From JBNJGB01 sp051747385 (GTDB taxonomy: Bacteria > Myxococcota_A > UBA9042 > PHBI01 > JACKFB01), in assembly GCA_051747385.1 (NCBI GenBank), contig JBNJGB010000033.1, positions 1 to 64,000 of the forward strand: a stretch of 64,000 nucleotides of DNA, read 5' to 3'. Of this stretch, positions 56,366 through 64,000 are shown piece by piece; positions within the stretch are counted from its first letter, which is position 1; each line of letters starts with the position of its first letter. The notes below the pieces were generated by a model that was not told the origin of the DNA, made no database searches, and saw only the letters and a list, made by a program, of their open reading frames with translations. The translations under genes and the position numbers were made by a program.

Positions 56366-57655
56366 ATGAGCCTCCTCATCGTGGTCATCATGCTCGGCCT
56401 GCTGCTCATGGGCTTCCCCATGAAGGTGCCGCTCATGGCGGCGGCCCTGGCGGTCGTGGTGGTGTTCTTCCCGGGCGTCGACCCGGAGGTCCTCGTCCAG
56501 CAGATGATCGGCGGCGTCCAGCCCGCGGCGCTCATCGCCGTGCCCATGTTCATCTTCGCGGCGGACATCATGACCCGGGGCCAGGCGGCGGACCGCCTCC
56601 TCAACCTGGTCATGGCCCTGGTCGGCCACGTCCGCGGCGGCCTGCCCATGACCAGCGCCGTGAGCTGCACCCTCTTCGGCGCCCTGTCCGGCTCGACCCA
56701 GGCGACGGTGGTGGCCATCGGCGGCCCCATCCGGCCCAAGCTGCTGCAGGCCGGCTATCCCGACTCCTTCGCCACGGCGCTCATCATCAACTCGAGCGAC
56801 ATCGCGCTCCTCATCCCGCCCAGCATCGGGATGATCGTCTACGGCGTCGTGTCGGGGACCTCCATCGGAGAGCTGTTCATCGCCGGCATCGGCCCGGGGC
56901 TGCTCATCCTGTCGATGTTCTGCGTGTACGCCTACATCGCGACGGTGAGGCTGGGCATCCCGGCCCAGCCCAGGACATCCTGGGCGCAGCGCAGACAGGC
57001 CATGCGCGAGGCCGCGCTGCCCCTCGGCTTCCCCGTCATCATCATCGGCGGCATCTACGCGGGCATGTTCAGCCCCACCGAGGCGGCGGCGGTGTCCGTC
57101 CTGTACGCCGGCTTCCTGGAGATGGTCGTGTTCCGTGAGCTGTCCTGGCGGCAGATCCCGGAGATCGCCCTGTCCACGGGCATCGTGACCGCCGTGGTCT
57201 TCATCCTGGTCGCGGCGGGCACGGCGTTCTCCTGGACCATCTCCTTCGCGCAGCTCCCCACGGTGCTCATCGAGCAGACCCTGGGCCTGAGCGCGGACTC
57301 CGGCTACTGGGCCATCATGGGCACCATCGCCATCGCCTTCTTCGTCGGGTGCATGTTCGTGGACCCCATCGTGGTGATCCTCATCCTGACGCCCATCTTC
57401 CACCCGGTGGCCGTGGAGGCCGGCATCGACCCGGTCCTGGTGGGGACCATCGTCACCCTGCAGGTGGCCATCGGGTCCGCGACGCCGCCGTTCGGCTGCG
57501 ACATCTTCACGGCCATCGCCATCTTCCGCAGGCCGTACCTCGAGATCCTGCGCGGCACCCCGCCGTTCATCTTCATCCTGCTCCTGGCGGCGGTGCTCCT
57601 CATCGCCTTCCCGGACATCACGCTGTTCCTGCGCGATCTGGCGTTCGCCGAGTAG
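56366..57655 (+). CDS. TRAP transporter large permease (DctM)
   Basis: 429 residues, about 12 helices. Typical DctM landmarks are present: LLLMGFPMKVPLMAAALAVV, LIAVPMFIFAADIMTRGQAADRL, SAVSCTLFGALSGSTQATVVAIG, LLIPPSIGMIVYGVVSGTSIGELFIAGIGPGLL and GMFSPTEAAAVSVLYAG. The second half (FVGCMFVDPIVVILILTPIFHPVA, SATPPFGCDIFTA) completes the substrate channel. ATG at 56366. It follows DctQ and precedes DctP at close spacing, a complete transporter operon. Confidence 0.9.
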   Translation: MSLLIVVIMLGLLLMGFPMKVPLMAAALAVVVVFFPGVDPEVLVQQMIGGVQPAALIAVPMFIFAADIMTRGQAADRLLNLVMALVGHVRGGLPMTSAVSCTLFGALSGSTQATVVAIGGPIRPKLLQAGYPDSFATALIINSSDIALLIPPSIGMIVYGVVSGTSIGELFIAGIGPGLLILSMFCVYAYIATVRLGIPAQPRTSWAQRRQAMREAALPLGFPVIIIGGIYAGMFSPTEAAAVSVLYAGFLEMVVFRELSWRQIPEIALSTGIVTAVVFILVAAGTAFSWTISFAQLPTVLIEQTLGLSADSGYWAIMGTIAIAFFVGCMFVDPIVVILILTPIFHPVAVEAGIDPVLVGTIVTLQVAIGSATPPFGCDIFTAIAIFRRPYLEILRGTPPFIFILLLAAVLLIAFPDITLFLRDLAFAE

Positions 57656-57668
57656 CCGAGGATCCGAC

Positions 57669-58730
57669 GTGACGAAGACCCGCACAGCCCCGCGCCTGCT
57701 CCTCGCCGCCCTCGCCGCGGCGCTCCTCGCCCTGACGGCCTGCCCCGGTGAGCGGAGCGTCTACCCGAAGGGCAAGGATATCTGGCGCTTCGCCATCGAG
57801 GAGACCCAGGGCAGCGTCCAGCACGCCTACGCCATGCGCTTCAAGGAGCTGATCGAGGAGCGGAGCGGCGGCGACATCCACGTGGTCGTCTACACCTACG
57901 GGACCCTGGGGACCTCCGACCAGATCACCGAGCAGCTCCACAACGGCACCCTCGAGTTCGCCATGGCGTCGCCGGGGCACATCGGCAAGCTCATCCCGGA
58001 GCTGCAGGTGTTCCTCCTTCACTTCGCCTTCTCCGAGGACCCGCAGGTGAACAAGCGGGCCCTCCAGCACGACGAGGCCCTCCGCTCGCGCCTCGACGAC
58101 CTCTACGCGCGGAAGGGCTTCAAGTTCCTGGACGCCTTCGCGGAGGGCTGGATGGTCTGGACGACCAGCAAGTCCGTGCGCACGCCCGAGGACCTGGAGG
58201 GCGTGAAGATGCGGGTCATGACGTCCCCCCTGCTCCTGGCGGCCTACGAGGCCTACGGCGCGAGCGCGACCCCGCTGCCGTACTCGGAGGTCTACTCCGC
58301 CCTGCAGCTGAACATGATCGACGGCCAGGTGAACCCCATCTTCGCCATCGAGGAGATGAGCTTCTACGAGGTGACCAGCCACCTGGTCTTCCCGCGCCAC
58401 GCCCAGTTCTTCACGACGGCGATGACCAACCGGGGCTTCTACCGGGACCTGTCGCCGGACCGCCGGGAGATGCTCGACGGCGTCATCACCGACCTCCACG
58501 ACTACATCTTCGACGTGCAGCGGCGCTTCAACGCCGAGCGCCTCGACGAGATGCTCGAAAACAAGCCCGAGCTGGAGATCGTGCGCCTCACCGAGGAGGA
58601 GCGCGCCGCCTTCCGCGAGCGGGCGAAGCAGGTCTGGGACCGGTACGTGGAGATGGTCGGCCCCACCGGTCGCGAGCTCCTGGACATCATCCGCGCCGCC
58701 GTGGAGCGCGCCGAGGAGGAGGTCGAGTAG
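57669..58730 (+). CDS. TRAP transporter substrate-binding lipoprotein (DctP)
   Basis: 353 residues from a GTG. The start has a signal ending LTAC (Cys25), so the binding protein is a lipoprotein rather than free. DctP landmarks include FKELIEERSGGDIHVVVYTYGTLG, LHNGTLEFAMAS, FLDAFAEGWMVWTTSKSVRTPEDLEGVKMRVM and the ligand Arg region MRVMTSPLLLAAYEAYGASATPLPYSEVYSALQLNMIDGQ. A carboxylate ligand is expected from the family. The gene after it is a ceramidase-like lipoprotein; a nat relic lies in between. Confidence 0.9.
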   Translation: MTKTRTAPRLLLAALAAALLALTACPGERSVYPKGKDIWRFAIEETQGSVQHAYAMRFKELIEERSGGDIHVVVYTYGTLGTSDQITEQLHNGTLEFAMASPGHIGKLIPELQVFLLHFAFSEDPQVNKRALQHDEALRSRLDDLYARKGFKFLDAFAEGWMVWTTSKSVRTPEDLEGVKMRVMTSPLLLAAYEAYGASATPLPYSEVYSALQLNMIDGQVNPIFAIEEMSFYEVTSHLVFPRHAQFFTTAMTNRGFYRDLSPDRREMLDGVITDLHDYIFDVQRRFNAERLDEMLENKPELEIVRLTEEERAAFRERAKQVWDRYVEMVGPTGRELLDIIRAAVERAEEEVE

Positions 58731-58739
58731 CGCCGGCGC

Positions 58740-58936
58740 CCCACGGGCTTGTCCCGGACGCTCGCCGGGTCCAGGCCGAGGGGGCGCCCGAGCCGGACGT
58801 CCAGATTGTCGAACGGGATGCTCGATCGGTGCGCGACGTGAAGCCTCGCGAGGGTCTGCGCGTCCGCCGCGACGGGGCCGCGGAGGCCCAGCCGCGCCAA
58901 CCAGGCGTCGAGGTCGAAGGGTGTGTCGTCGTCCAA
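58740..58936 (-). pseudogene. Truncated arylamine N-acetyltransferase gene (5' fragment)
   Basis: From TTG 58936 (GGAGG eight bases upstream) the frame reads FDLDAWLARLGLRGP, then LARLHVAHRSSIPFDNLDVRLGRPLGLDP and SVRDK. This is the N-terminal helical domain of arylamine N-acetyltransferases up to about residue 62. Beyond 58740 the similarity stops at the end of dctP. The catalytic Cys, which follows at about residue 70 in intact enzymes, is absent, so the remnant cannot work. Confidence 0.6.
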
Positions 58937-59088
58937 GGCGAACCTCCTGCCCCGTGAGCGTGCCCGTTCGCCGAGCGCCTCGCCAGACCCGGGGCGTTGC
59001 GCCCCGGCGATCCTGGCGCTGGACACGGCCCTCTCCCGCCGGGACCATGCTGGCCCACCGCTCCCCGGTCCCGGCGGCGAGGTCCTTC

Positions 59089-61320
59089 ATGCCCCCGATC
59101 CGACTGCTCGTCCCTGCCTTCCTGGTCCTCGTGGGGTCCGCCGCCTGTGACCACGGCGACGGCGCAATGGCCCCCGAGACGTCCGGGGACGTCGCGACGA
59201 CGCAGGACGTGTCGGCCGACACCCCGGCGGGAAGCGACGCGGACGCGACTCGTCCCCCGCAGGACGTTCCGGCCGACCTCGGCGCCCCGGACGCCCAGGG
59301 GCCGGACGCGGACGCCGGGGCGCCGGATGGCTCCGATCCCGACGCCGCCGACGTCGCGGAGATCGACGCCGTCCCGGATGCGACGGATCAGGATGTCCTG
59401 GCGGACGTGTCGGACACCGCGGACGCCGCGGACGCCGCCGACACGCTCGACATCCCCGACACGCTGGACGCGGGGGGAGACGGGGAGGTCGCGGAGGACG
59501 TGCCTCCCCTGCCGACCGAGGTGCTGGGGCTTCCGCTCGTCGAGGACGGCGTGCTGTACGCCGGCGCCGCGGCCGTCGACATCACGCCGGACCCGCTCGC
59601 CGACGGGCCCGTCTACCTCGCGGGGTTCGGCGACGACCGCGTGGCGCAGGGCGTCCGGGATCCCATCTGGGCGCGCGCCGTCGTCCTGGCGAGGGACGGC
59701 GAGTACGTCGCCGTGGTGGCCCTGGATCTGGTCGGCGTCACCGGCCGTCGGGCCCGCCTCGCCGCCGCGGCCCTCGAGGCCGAGGGCTTCGCCGCCGATC
59801 GGCTGATCGTCCACGCCTCGCACAACCACGCGGGGCCCGACACCGTGGGCATGTGGGGGCCGTCCCGCTCGGAGACCGGGCTGAACCCCGCCTACCAGGA
59901 GCGCCTCGTGGACTCGATCGTCGAGGCCGTCGAGGCCGCCGCCGGCAGCGCCGTCCCGGTCGACCTGCGCACGGGATCGGCCCGCGTCGGCGACCTCTCG
60001 CCGTACTTCACCTCTCCCGCCCACGGCGGCAAGGGGGCCGGTCCGCACTCCATGCGTGGACTCATCCGGGACAGCCGCGACCCGGTCGTGGGCGATGACA
60101 CGGTGACGGGCCTGGCCCTCGTCGGCCCGGACGAGCAGGTGGTGGCGTCCATCGCCCACGTCCACACCCACGTCGAGGTCGCCGGGAGCGTGGACCTGCT
60201 CACGAGCGACCTGGCCCACGCGGCCCGATTGGTGCTGGAGGATCGGGTCGGCGGCGTCGGCGTGGTCTGGGTCGGGCACGTGGGCGGGCTCCAGACGCCC
60301 CTGAGCGTGCCCATGCCGAAGACGGACGAGGACGGCCACGTGCGCTTCGAGCCGTGCGCCCCGGAGGACACCGGTGAGGCCTGCGGCGAGGACGGCCTGC
60401 GACGGGATGCCGACGGGGATCGCATCCCGCAGTGGACGAGTGACGACCGGTGGGAGCGCACCGATCACTACGGTCGCCTGGTCGGGGGCCTGGCGGCGGA
60501 CGCACTCGCTGAAGCGGAGAGCCAGGCCGCGCCGACCTTCGAGGTCCGGCACACGCGCTTCCACACGCCCATCGAGAACCGCGCCCTGGAGATGGCGGGC
60601 CTGGAGCAGGACCCGGCCCTCATCGAGCCCGTGGAGGCCCTCGTGAAGGAGGCCGTCCCCGAGTACGAGGGGGCCGTGGCCGAGCTGAAGGCCGCCCTGG
60701 CCAGCGCGGTGCTCGACTACGACGAGGAGGACGTCGTCACGGGGCCGCTCTGCCCGTGGCAGGAGGCGGGGGAGGTCACCGGCTGCCTTCCCATCGACAT
60801 GTGGTGGCTGCGCCTCGGCGACGTGGAGCTCATGACGGTCCCGGGAGAGCTGCTGCCCGAACTCGCCCTGGGCCTGCCGGACAGCGAGGAGGTCATCGAC
60901 GCGGCTGCCCGCGGGCCCGGAGCGCCCCTGTTCCCGCAGCACTCCGAGGCCTGCGACGAGGTGGACTGGTCGGCGTGCCGGGACGAGATCTCCGTCGGCG
61001 ACTGCGACTGCCGGCGCTATCACGCCGCGCCCTACGACCTGGCGTTCGAGCCCCACGCGCCCATCCTGAGCCACCTGGAGGCGGAGCACCGCCTGATCCT
61101 GGGCCTGTCGAACGAGATGGGCGGCTACATCATCCCGGCGCCGGACTACCTGACCGTCCTCGTTCACCCCTTCGAGGAGCTCCTGAGCCTGACTCGGATC
61201 ATGGACGTGGCAGAGTACCTCGACACCACCATGGATCACTACGAGGAGGCGGTCAGCCTGGGCCCCACGACCGCGACGCTGGTGCTCGAGGCGGCGGCGA
61301 CGCTCACCGCCGGCGAGTAG
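59089..61320 (+). CDS. Neutral/alkaline ceramidase-like lipoprotein
   Basis: 743 residues, ATG 59089. The lipobox is VGSAAC (Cys20), followed by an Asp/Ala-rich linker of about 125 residues. The enzyme part begins LYAGAAAVDITPDP and has YLAGFGDDRVAQGVRDPIWARAVVL, VAVVALDLVGV, HASHNHAGPDT and IAHVHTHVEV, fitting the neutral/alkaline non-lysosomal ceramidase superfamily with its zinc-binding histidines. The typical active-site Ser motif is not obvious, so the substrate may not be ceramide. The C-terminus contains Cys pairs (CDEVDWSACRDE, GDCDCRR). Located after the TRAP operon but with its own 350-base leader region. Confidence 0.7.
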   Translation: MPPIRLLVPAFLVLVGSAACDHGDGAMAPETSGDVATTQDVSADTPAGSDADATRPPQDVPADLGAPDAQGPDADAGAPDGSDPDAADVAEIDAVPDATDQDVLADVSDTADAADAADTLDIPDTLDAGGDGEVAEDVPPLPTEVLGLPLVEDGVLYAGAAAVDITPDPLADGPVYLAGFGDDRVAQGVRDPIWARAVVLARDGEYVAVVALDLVGVTGRRARLAAAALEAEGFAADRLIVHASHNHAGPDTVGMWGPSRSETGLNPAYQERLVDSIVEAVEAAAGSAVPVDLRTGSARVGDLSPYFTSPAHGGKGAGPHSMRGLIRDSRDPVVGDDTVTGLALVGPDEQVVASIAHVHTHVEVAGSVDLLTSDLAHAARLVLEDRVGGVGVVWVGHVGGLQTPLSVPMPKTDEDGHVRFEPCAPEDTGEACGEDGLRRDADGDRIPQWTSDDRWERTDHYGRLVGGLAADALAEAESQAAPTFEVRHTRFHTPIENRALEMAGLEQDPALIEPVEALVKEAVPEYEGAVAELKAALASAVLDYDEEDVVTGPLCPWQEAGEVTGCLPIDMWWLRLGDVELMTVPGELLPELALGLPDSEEVIDAAARGPGAPLFPQHSEACDEVDWSACRDEISVGDCDCRRYHAAPYDLAFEPHAPILSHLEAEHRLILGLSNEMGGYIIPAPDYLTVLVHPFEELLSLTRIMDVAEYLDTTMDHYEEAVSLGPTTATLVLEAAATLTAGE

Positions 61321-61371
61321 CCATCAGCCCGGGGGTCAGGTTCGGGGGTCAGGTCGCAACTTGCATACTTG

Positions 61372-61829
61372 CTCAGGCTTCCGACTGTCCCGCCCTGCCG
61401 CCGAGCGCGTCCAGAATCGCCTGCTCGTGGGACCCGAAGGCGGAGTCCGTATCGATCCGTCTCCTGTAGCGGGTCGCGAGGGCACCGGCGCTACAGGGCT
61501 TCATCACCAACGCACCGGCGACGACCCGGGCCCCGTGGGGCGTGTGGTCGACGCAGATGACCACCGCGGCCCGGCGGGCGTCGTTCACCTGCCCGCGGCG
61601 GGCGGTTCGCACGTCCTCCAACGACTCCGTCCCCCACGATCGTCGGGCTGCTCGTCCACGCCAACTCGTCGCGGCGCTCTGCAGGCAGACGGGCATGCAC
61701 GAACCTGTCGAGGGTGTGGGTGTCGTGGGCGATGCGCCTCATCACCTCCCCGGTCACCAACCAGTCCGGTGCCACTCCTCCCAGGTAGTCCGCCTCGTGT
61801 CGCGCGGCCACGCTGCTCCCTCCGGCCAC
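61372..61829 (-). pseudogene. Frameshifted gene of unknown function
   Basis: From GTG 61829 the frame reads HEADYLGGVAPDWLVTGEVM, then HTLDRFVHARLPAERRDELAWTSSPTIVG. After about 61640 the same style of sequence continues in a different frame (SLEDVRTARRGQVNDARRAAVV, VVAGALVMKPCSAGA, FGSHEQAILDALGG) to a stop at 61372. One shift joins the two. I do not recognise the family. Confidence 0.4.
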
Positions 61830-61948
61830 TTCGACGTACTGTGAGTACGACTTCAGTGGCCGCCAGTCCGCGCCACGCCGGATCCACGGACGCCTCCCGG
61901 CGCTTCGCTCGACGTCTCGTGAGAATTCCGGGCTACGGCCGGGTCGTG

Positions 61949-62161
61949 CTGGAGGCCGGCTCCGACAGCTGGATGGGCATGCTCGGCAGCAAGCGCAAGG
62001 CGCGCGTCGCGCGCGGGCTGCTCGCGGACGACGACGGCCTGCCCGCCGACGCGGTCGAGGCCATCGAGAGCCCGGTGGGCCTGTCCATCGGCGCCGCCAC
62101 GCCCGCGGAGATCGCCGTGAGCATCCTCGCGCGCATCATCGACGAAACCCGGGGGGCGTGA
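61949..62161 (+). pseudogene. Fragment of an XdhC/CoxI-family C-terminal domain
   Basis: The last 70 codons read DSWMGMLGSKRKARVARGLL, then VEAIESPVGLSIGAATPAEI and VSILARIIDE. This is the XdhC Rossmann C-terminal pattern (Y-I-G-x-I-G-S-x-R-K ... PVGL-x-I-G-A-x-T-P-x-EIA-x-SI). XdhC inserts sulfurated molybdenum cofactor into xanthine dehydrogenase. The N-terminal part and most of the Rossmann domain are missing, so it is a relic. Confidence 0.55.
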
Positions 62162-62327
62162 CCGCGGACGCGGGTCCTGCTAACTTCCTGCCACCGCACG
62201 ACCCGTTCGACGAGCCTACGCCCGACCTTCGCCCGGTCGGGCGCCCGTCTCGGCCGGCACACCCAGGGGGAGCCTGTGTCGGGACCGGGTCGCCACGCGG
62301 TTCGATCCAGCGTCGCAGGGGGACATC

Positions 62328-64000
62328 ATGGAAGCAGGCCGCTACACGGTCGTCATGGGGATGGTGCTGGGACTCGTCGCGTGCGGAGGAGGGGGCTCCG
62401 ACGGCGGCCCGGCGGCCGACGTCGCGGACACGTCCGGCGAAGCCGAGGTGACCCCTACCCCCGACGCCGCCACCGTTCCACGCCCTGTCACGTACCGGGT
62501 GGAGGCCGGACCACCGCAGGAGGCGGACGAAGGAGCCACGGTGACGCTCGCCGGCCGCACGACGCCCGACGACGACGCGGGCACGCTGCAGTGGATCCAG
62601 ACCGCCGGCCCGGACGTGACGCTGTCCGCCCCCGAGGCCGCCTCGACGACCTTCGTCGCGCCCTCCGTCGCCGCGGACACGCTGCTCGTCTTCACCCTCG
62701 AGCGCCTCGAAGATGGCGCGCCGGTGGCCTCCGACGACACCTCCGTCCTCGTCCGCTCCACCAACGAGCCGCCCACCGCCGACGCCGGGGAGGACCTCGA
62801 CGCCGACGAGGGGACCACCGTGTCTCTGTCGGGCAGCGCCGCCGATCCCGACGGCTCGGTCGTCTCCACCACGTGGACGCAGGTCGCGGGCCCCACCGTG
62901 ACCCTGACGGACGATGACACGCTGGAGCCGTCCTTTACGGCCCCGGGAACCGTCGACACCGTGGCCCTCGCCTTCCGCCTCGACGTCGTCGACGACGACG
63001 GCGCCACGACCTCCGACCAGGTCGTCGTCACCGTCGACCCGATCAACGCGCCTCCCGAGGTCGAGGCGGGGGAGGACCGCATCGTGGACGAGGGCGAGGC
63101 CATCACCCTCCAGGGCCAGGCCGCCGATCCCGACGGCGCCGTCTCCTCCACCCTGTGGACGCAGGTCGCCGGGCCATCCGTGACGCTGGACGACCCGTCG
63201 TCCCTGTCGGCCGGGTTCACCGCGCCGGAGACCGGAAGCTCCCTGACCCTCGCCTTCCTCCTGCAGGCGACCGACGACGAGGGCGCCGCCACGTCCGACA
63301 TGGTCTGGATCACCGTCCTGACCACCAACGAGCCGCCCACCGCCGACGCCGGGGAGGACCTCGACGCCGACGAGGGGACCACCGTGTCTCTGTCGGGCAG
63401 CGCTTCCGATCCCGACGGCTCGGTCGTCTCCACCACGTGGACGCAGGTCGCGGGCCCCACCGTGACCCTGACGGACGATGACACGCTGGAGCCGTCCTTT
63501 ACGGCCCCGGGAACCGTCGACACCGTGGCCCTCGCCTTCCGCCTCGACGTCGTCGACGACGACGGCGCCACGACCTCCGACCAGGTCGTCGTCACCGTCG
63601 ACCCGATCAACGCGCCTCCCGAGGTCGAGGCGGGGGAGGACCGCATCGTAGACGAGGGCGAGGCGATCACCCTCCAGGGGCAGGCGTCCGATCCGGACGG
63701 CGCCGTCGCCTCCACCCTGTGGACGCAGGTCGCCGGGCCATCCGTGACGCTGGACGACCCGTCGTCCCTGTCGGCCGGGTTCACCGCGCCGTCCACGGGA
63801 AGCTCGCTGACGCTCGGCTTCCTCCTGCAGGCGACCGACGACGAGGGCGCCACCGCCTCGGACATGGTCTGGATCACCGTCCTGACCACCAACGAGCCGC
63901 CCACCGCCGACGCCGGCCCCGACCGGGACGTGCAGGAGGGCGACGCCGTGACGCTGGACGGCACGGTCTCGGACCCCGACGGGACCGTGGTCGACGTCTG
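62328..64000 (+). CDS. Repetitive Ig/PKD-like surface lipoprotein, N-terminal part (runs off the window)
   Basis: At least 557 residues with no stop before the window ends. ATG 62328 follows GGGGGA. The lipobox is GLVAC (Cys19), then an Asp/Ala linker. The body is a string of about 94-residue modules with the pattern EPPTADAGEDLDADEGTTVSL, SAADPDGSVVSTTWTQVAGP, PSFTAPGTVDTVALAF and RLDVVDDDGATTSDQVVVTV. This is the REJ/PKD-like bacterial fold. Modules alternate between two types, and the two-module unit is repeated with a 564-bp period. It is probably a long cell-surface stalk or adhesin anchored in the outer membrane. Confidence 0.8.
   Translation, partial: MEAGRYTVVMGMVLGLVACGGGGSDGGPAADVADTSGEAEVTPTPDAATVPRPVTYRVEAGPPQEADEGATVTLAGRTTPDDDAGTLQWIQTAGPDVTLSAPEAASTTFVAPSVAADTLLVFTLERLEDGAPVASDDTSVLVRSTNEPPTADAGEDLDADEGTTVSLSGSAADPDGSVVSTTWTQVAGPTVTLTDDDTLEPSFTAPGTVDTVALAFRLDVVDDDGATTSDQVVVTVDPINAPPEVEAGEDRIVDEGEAITLQGQAADPDGAVSSTLWTQVAGPSVTLDDPSSLSAGFTAPETGSSLTLAFLLQATDDEGAATSDMVWITVLTTNEPPTADAGEDLDADEGTTVSLSGSASDPDGSVVSTTWTQVAGPTVTLTDDDTLEPSFTAPGTVDTVALAFRLDVVDDDGATTSDQVVVTVDPINAPPEVEAGEDRIVDEGEAITLQGQASDPDGAVASTLWTQVAGPSVTLDDPSSLSAGFTAPSTGSSLTLGFLLQATDDEGATASDMVWITVLTTNEPPTADAGPDRDVQEGDAVTLDGTVSDPDGTVVDV
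62766..63893 (+). repeat. Two near-identical 564-bp tandem units
   Basis: The DNA from about 62766 repeats from about 63330 with an exact 564-bp offset, and only scattered differences are visible. Each unit encodes two Ig/PKD-like modules. A third unit starts near 63894 and is more diverged. Confidence 0.85.

Noticed and set aside
62342..63964. A 540-codon minus-strand frame in the Ig-like repeats
   Set aside because: It is the antisense of the repetitive lipoprotein, rich in Ser/Val, without signals. The plus-strand frame has a lipobox and clear modules.

Overview
The window is very GC-rich and gene-dense and looks like a chromosome segment of a Myxococcota (deltaproteobacterial) organism. 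Pointers to this are: four proteins carrying MYXO-CTERM-like sorting tails (Cys-Gly motif, hydrophobic segment, Arg cluster); an AgmX/PglI C-terminal domain; many lipoproteins with long Asp/Ala-rich linkers after the lipobox; a glutaminyl-tRNA synthetase with a YqeY-like tail; and sigma-54 promoters with an NtrC-type regulator. I see no rRNA, tRNA, CRISPR array, phage or conjugation module. The only insertion sequence is an IS66-type end at the left edge. No position can be checked against a database here, so names rest on motifs and family memory.

Layout. 1-525: end of an IS66-family element that has removed the front of a DsbA-like/AgmX gene. 1.4-5.8 kb: small membrane proteins (YidD-like, TM2/SHOCT) and a chimera of a DUF3352-like domain with a type IV pilin-like domain. 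5.8-6.2 kb: tandem repeats and a truncated lipoprotein. 6.3-12.6 kb: an acyltransferase converging on an 1834-residue protein that joins a MYXO-CTERM surface protein (EGF and thrombospondin-3 repeats) to an OmpA-type barrel protein. 13.3-15.0 kb: three lipoproteins, two of which share a perfect 292-bp 3' end. 15.3-28.4 kb: membrane proteins (HTTM pair), a GMC oxidoreductase pair, secreted hydrolases (EEP nuclease-like, CehA/McbA-like), hemerythrin, a quinone-oxidoreductase-like MDR enzyme and a Cys-rich MYXO-CTERM protein. 28.6-31.9 kb: a Spy/CpxP/ZraP-like protein, sensor kinase and sigma-54 activator behind a sigma-54 promoter. 32-49.7 kb: acyltransferase, small flavoprotein, glnS, an orphan LanB-like dehydratase, M20 peptidase, subtilase, SF1 helicase, TlpA-like lipoprotein, tpm. 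49.8-51.9 kb: ATP-grasp/GNAT pair. 52-61.3 kb: lipoproteins, thioesterase-apbE, and a TRAP transporter (dctQMP) followed by a ceramidase-like lipoprotein. 61.3-62.2 kb: decayed genes. 62.3 kb to the end: a repetitive Ig/PKD-like lipoprotein that runs off the window.

The clearest coherent system is the envelope-stress operon. A sigma-54 promoter (31783-31798) and an upstream dyad drive a ZraP-like protein, a kinase with a His-rich sensor loop and its NtrC-type regulator, which suggests an autoregulated metal or envelope-stress response. A second sigma-54 promoter lies in front of the neighbouring secreted protein gene. Otherwise the window is dominated by surface and secreted proteins, with repeated signs of local repeat expansion, gene conversion, fusion and gene decay.
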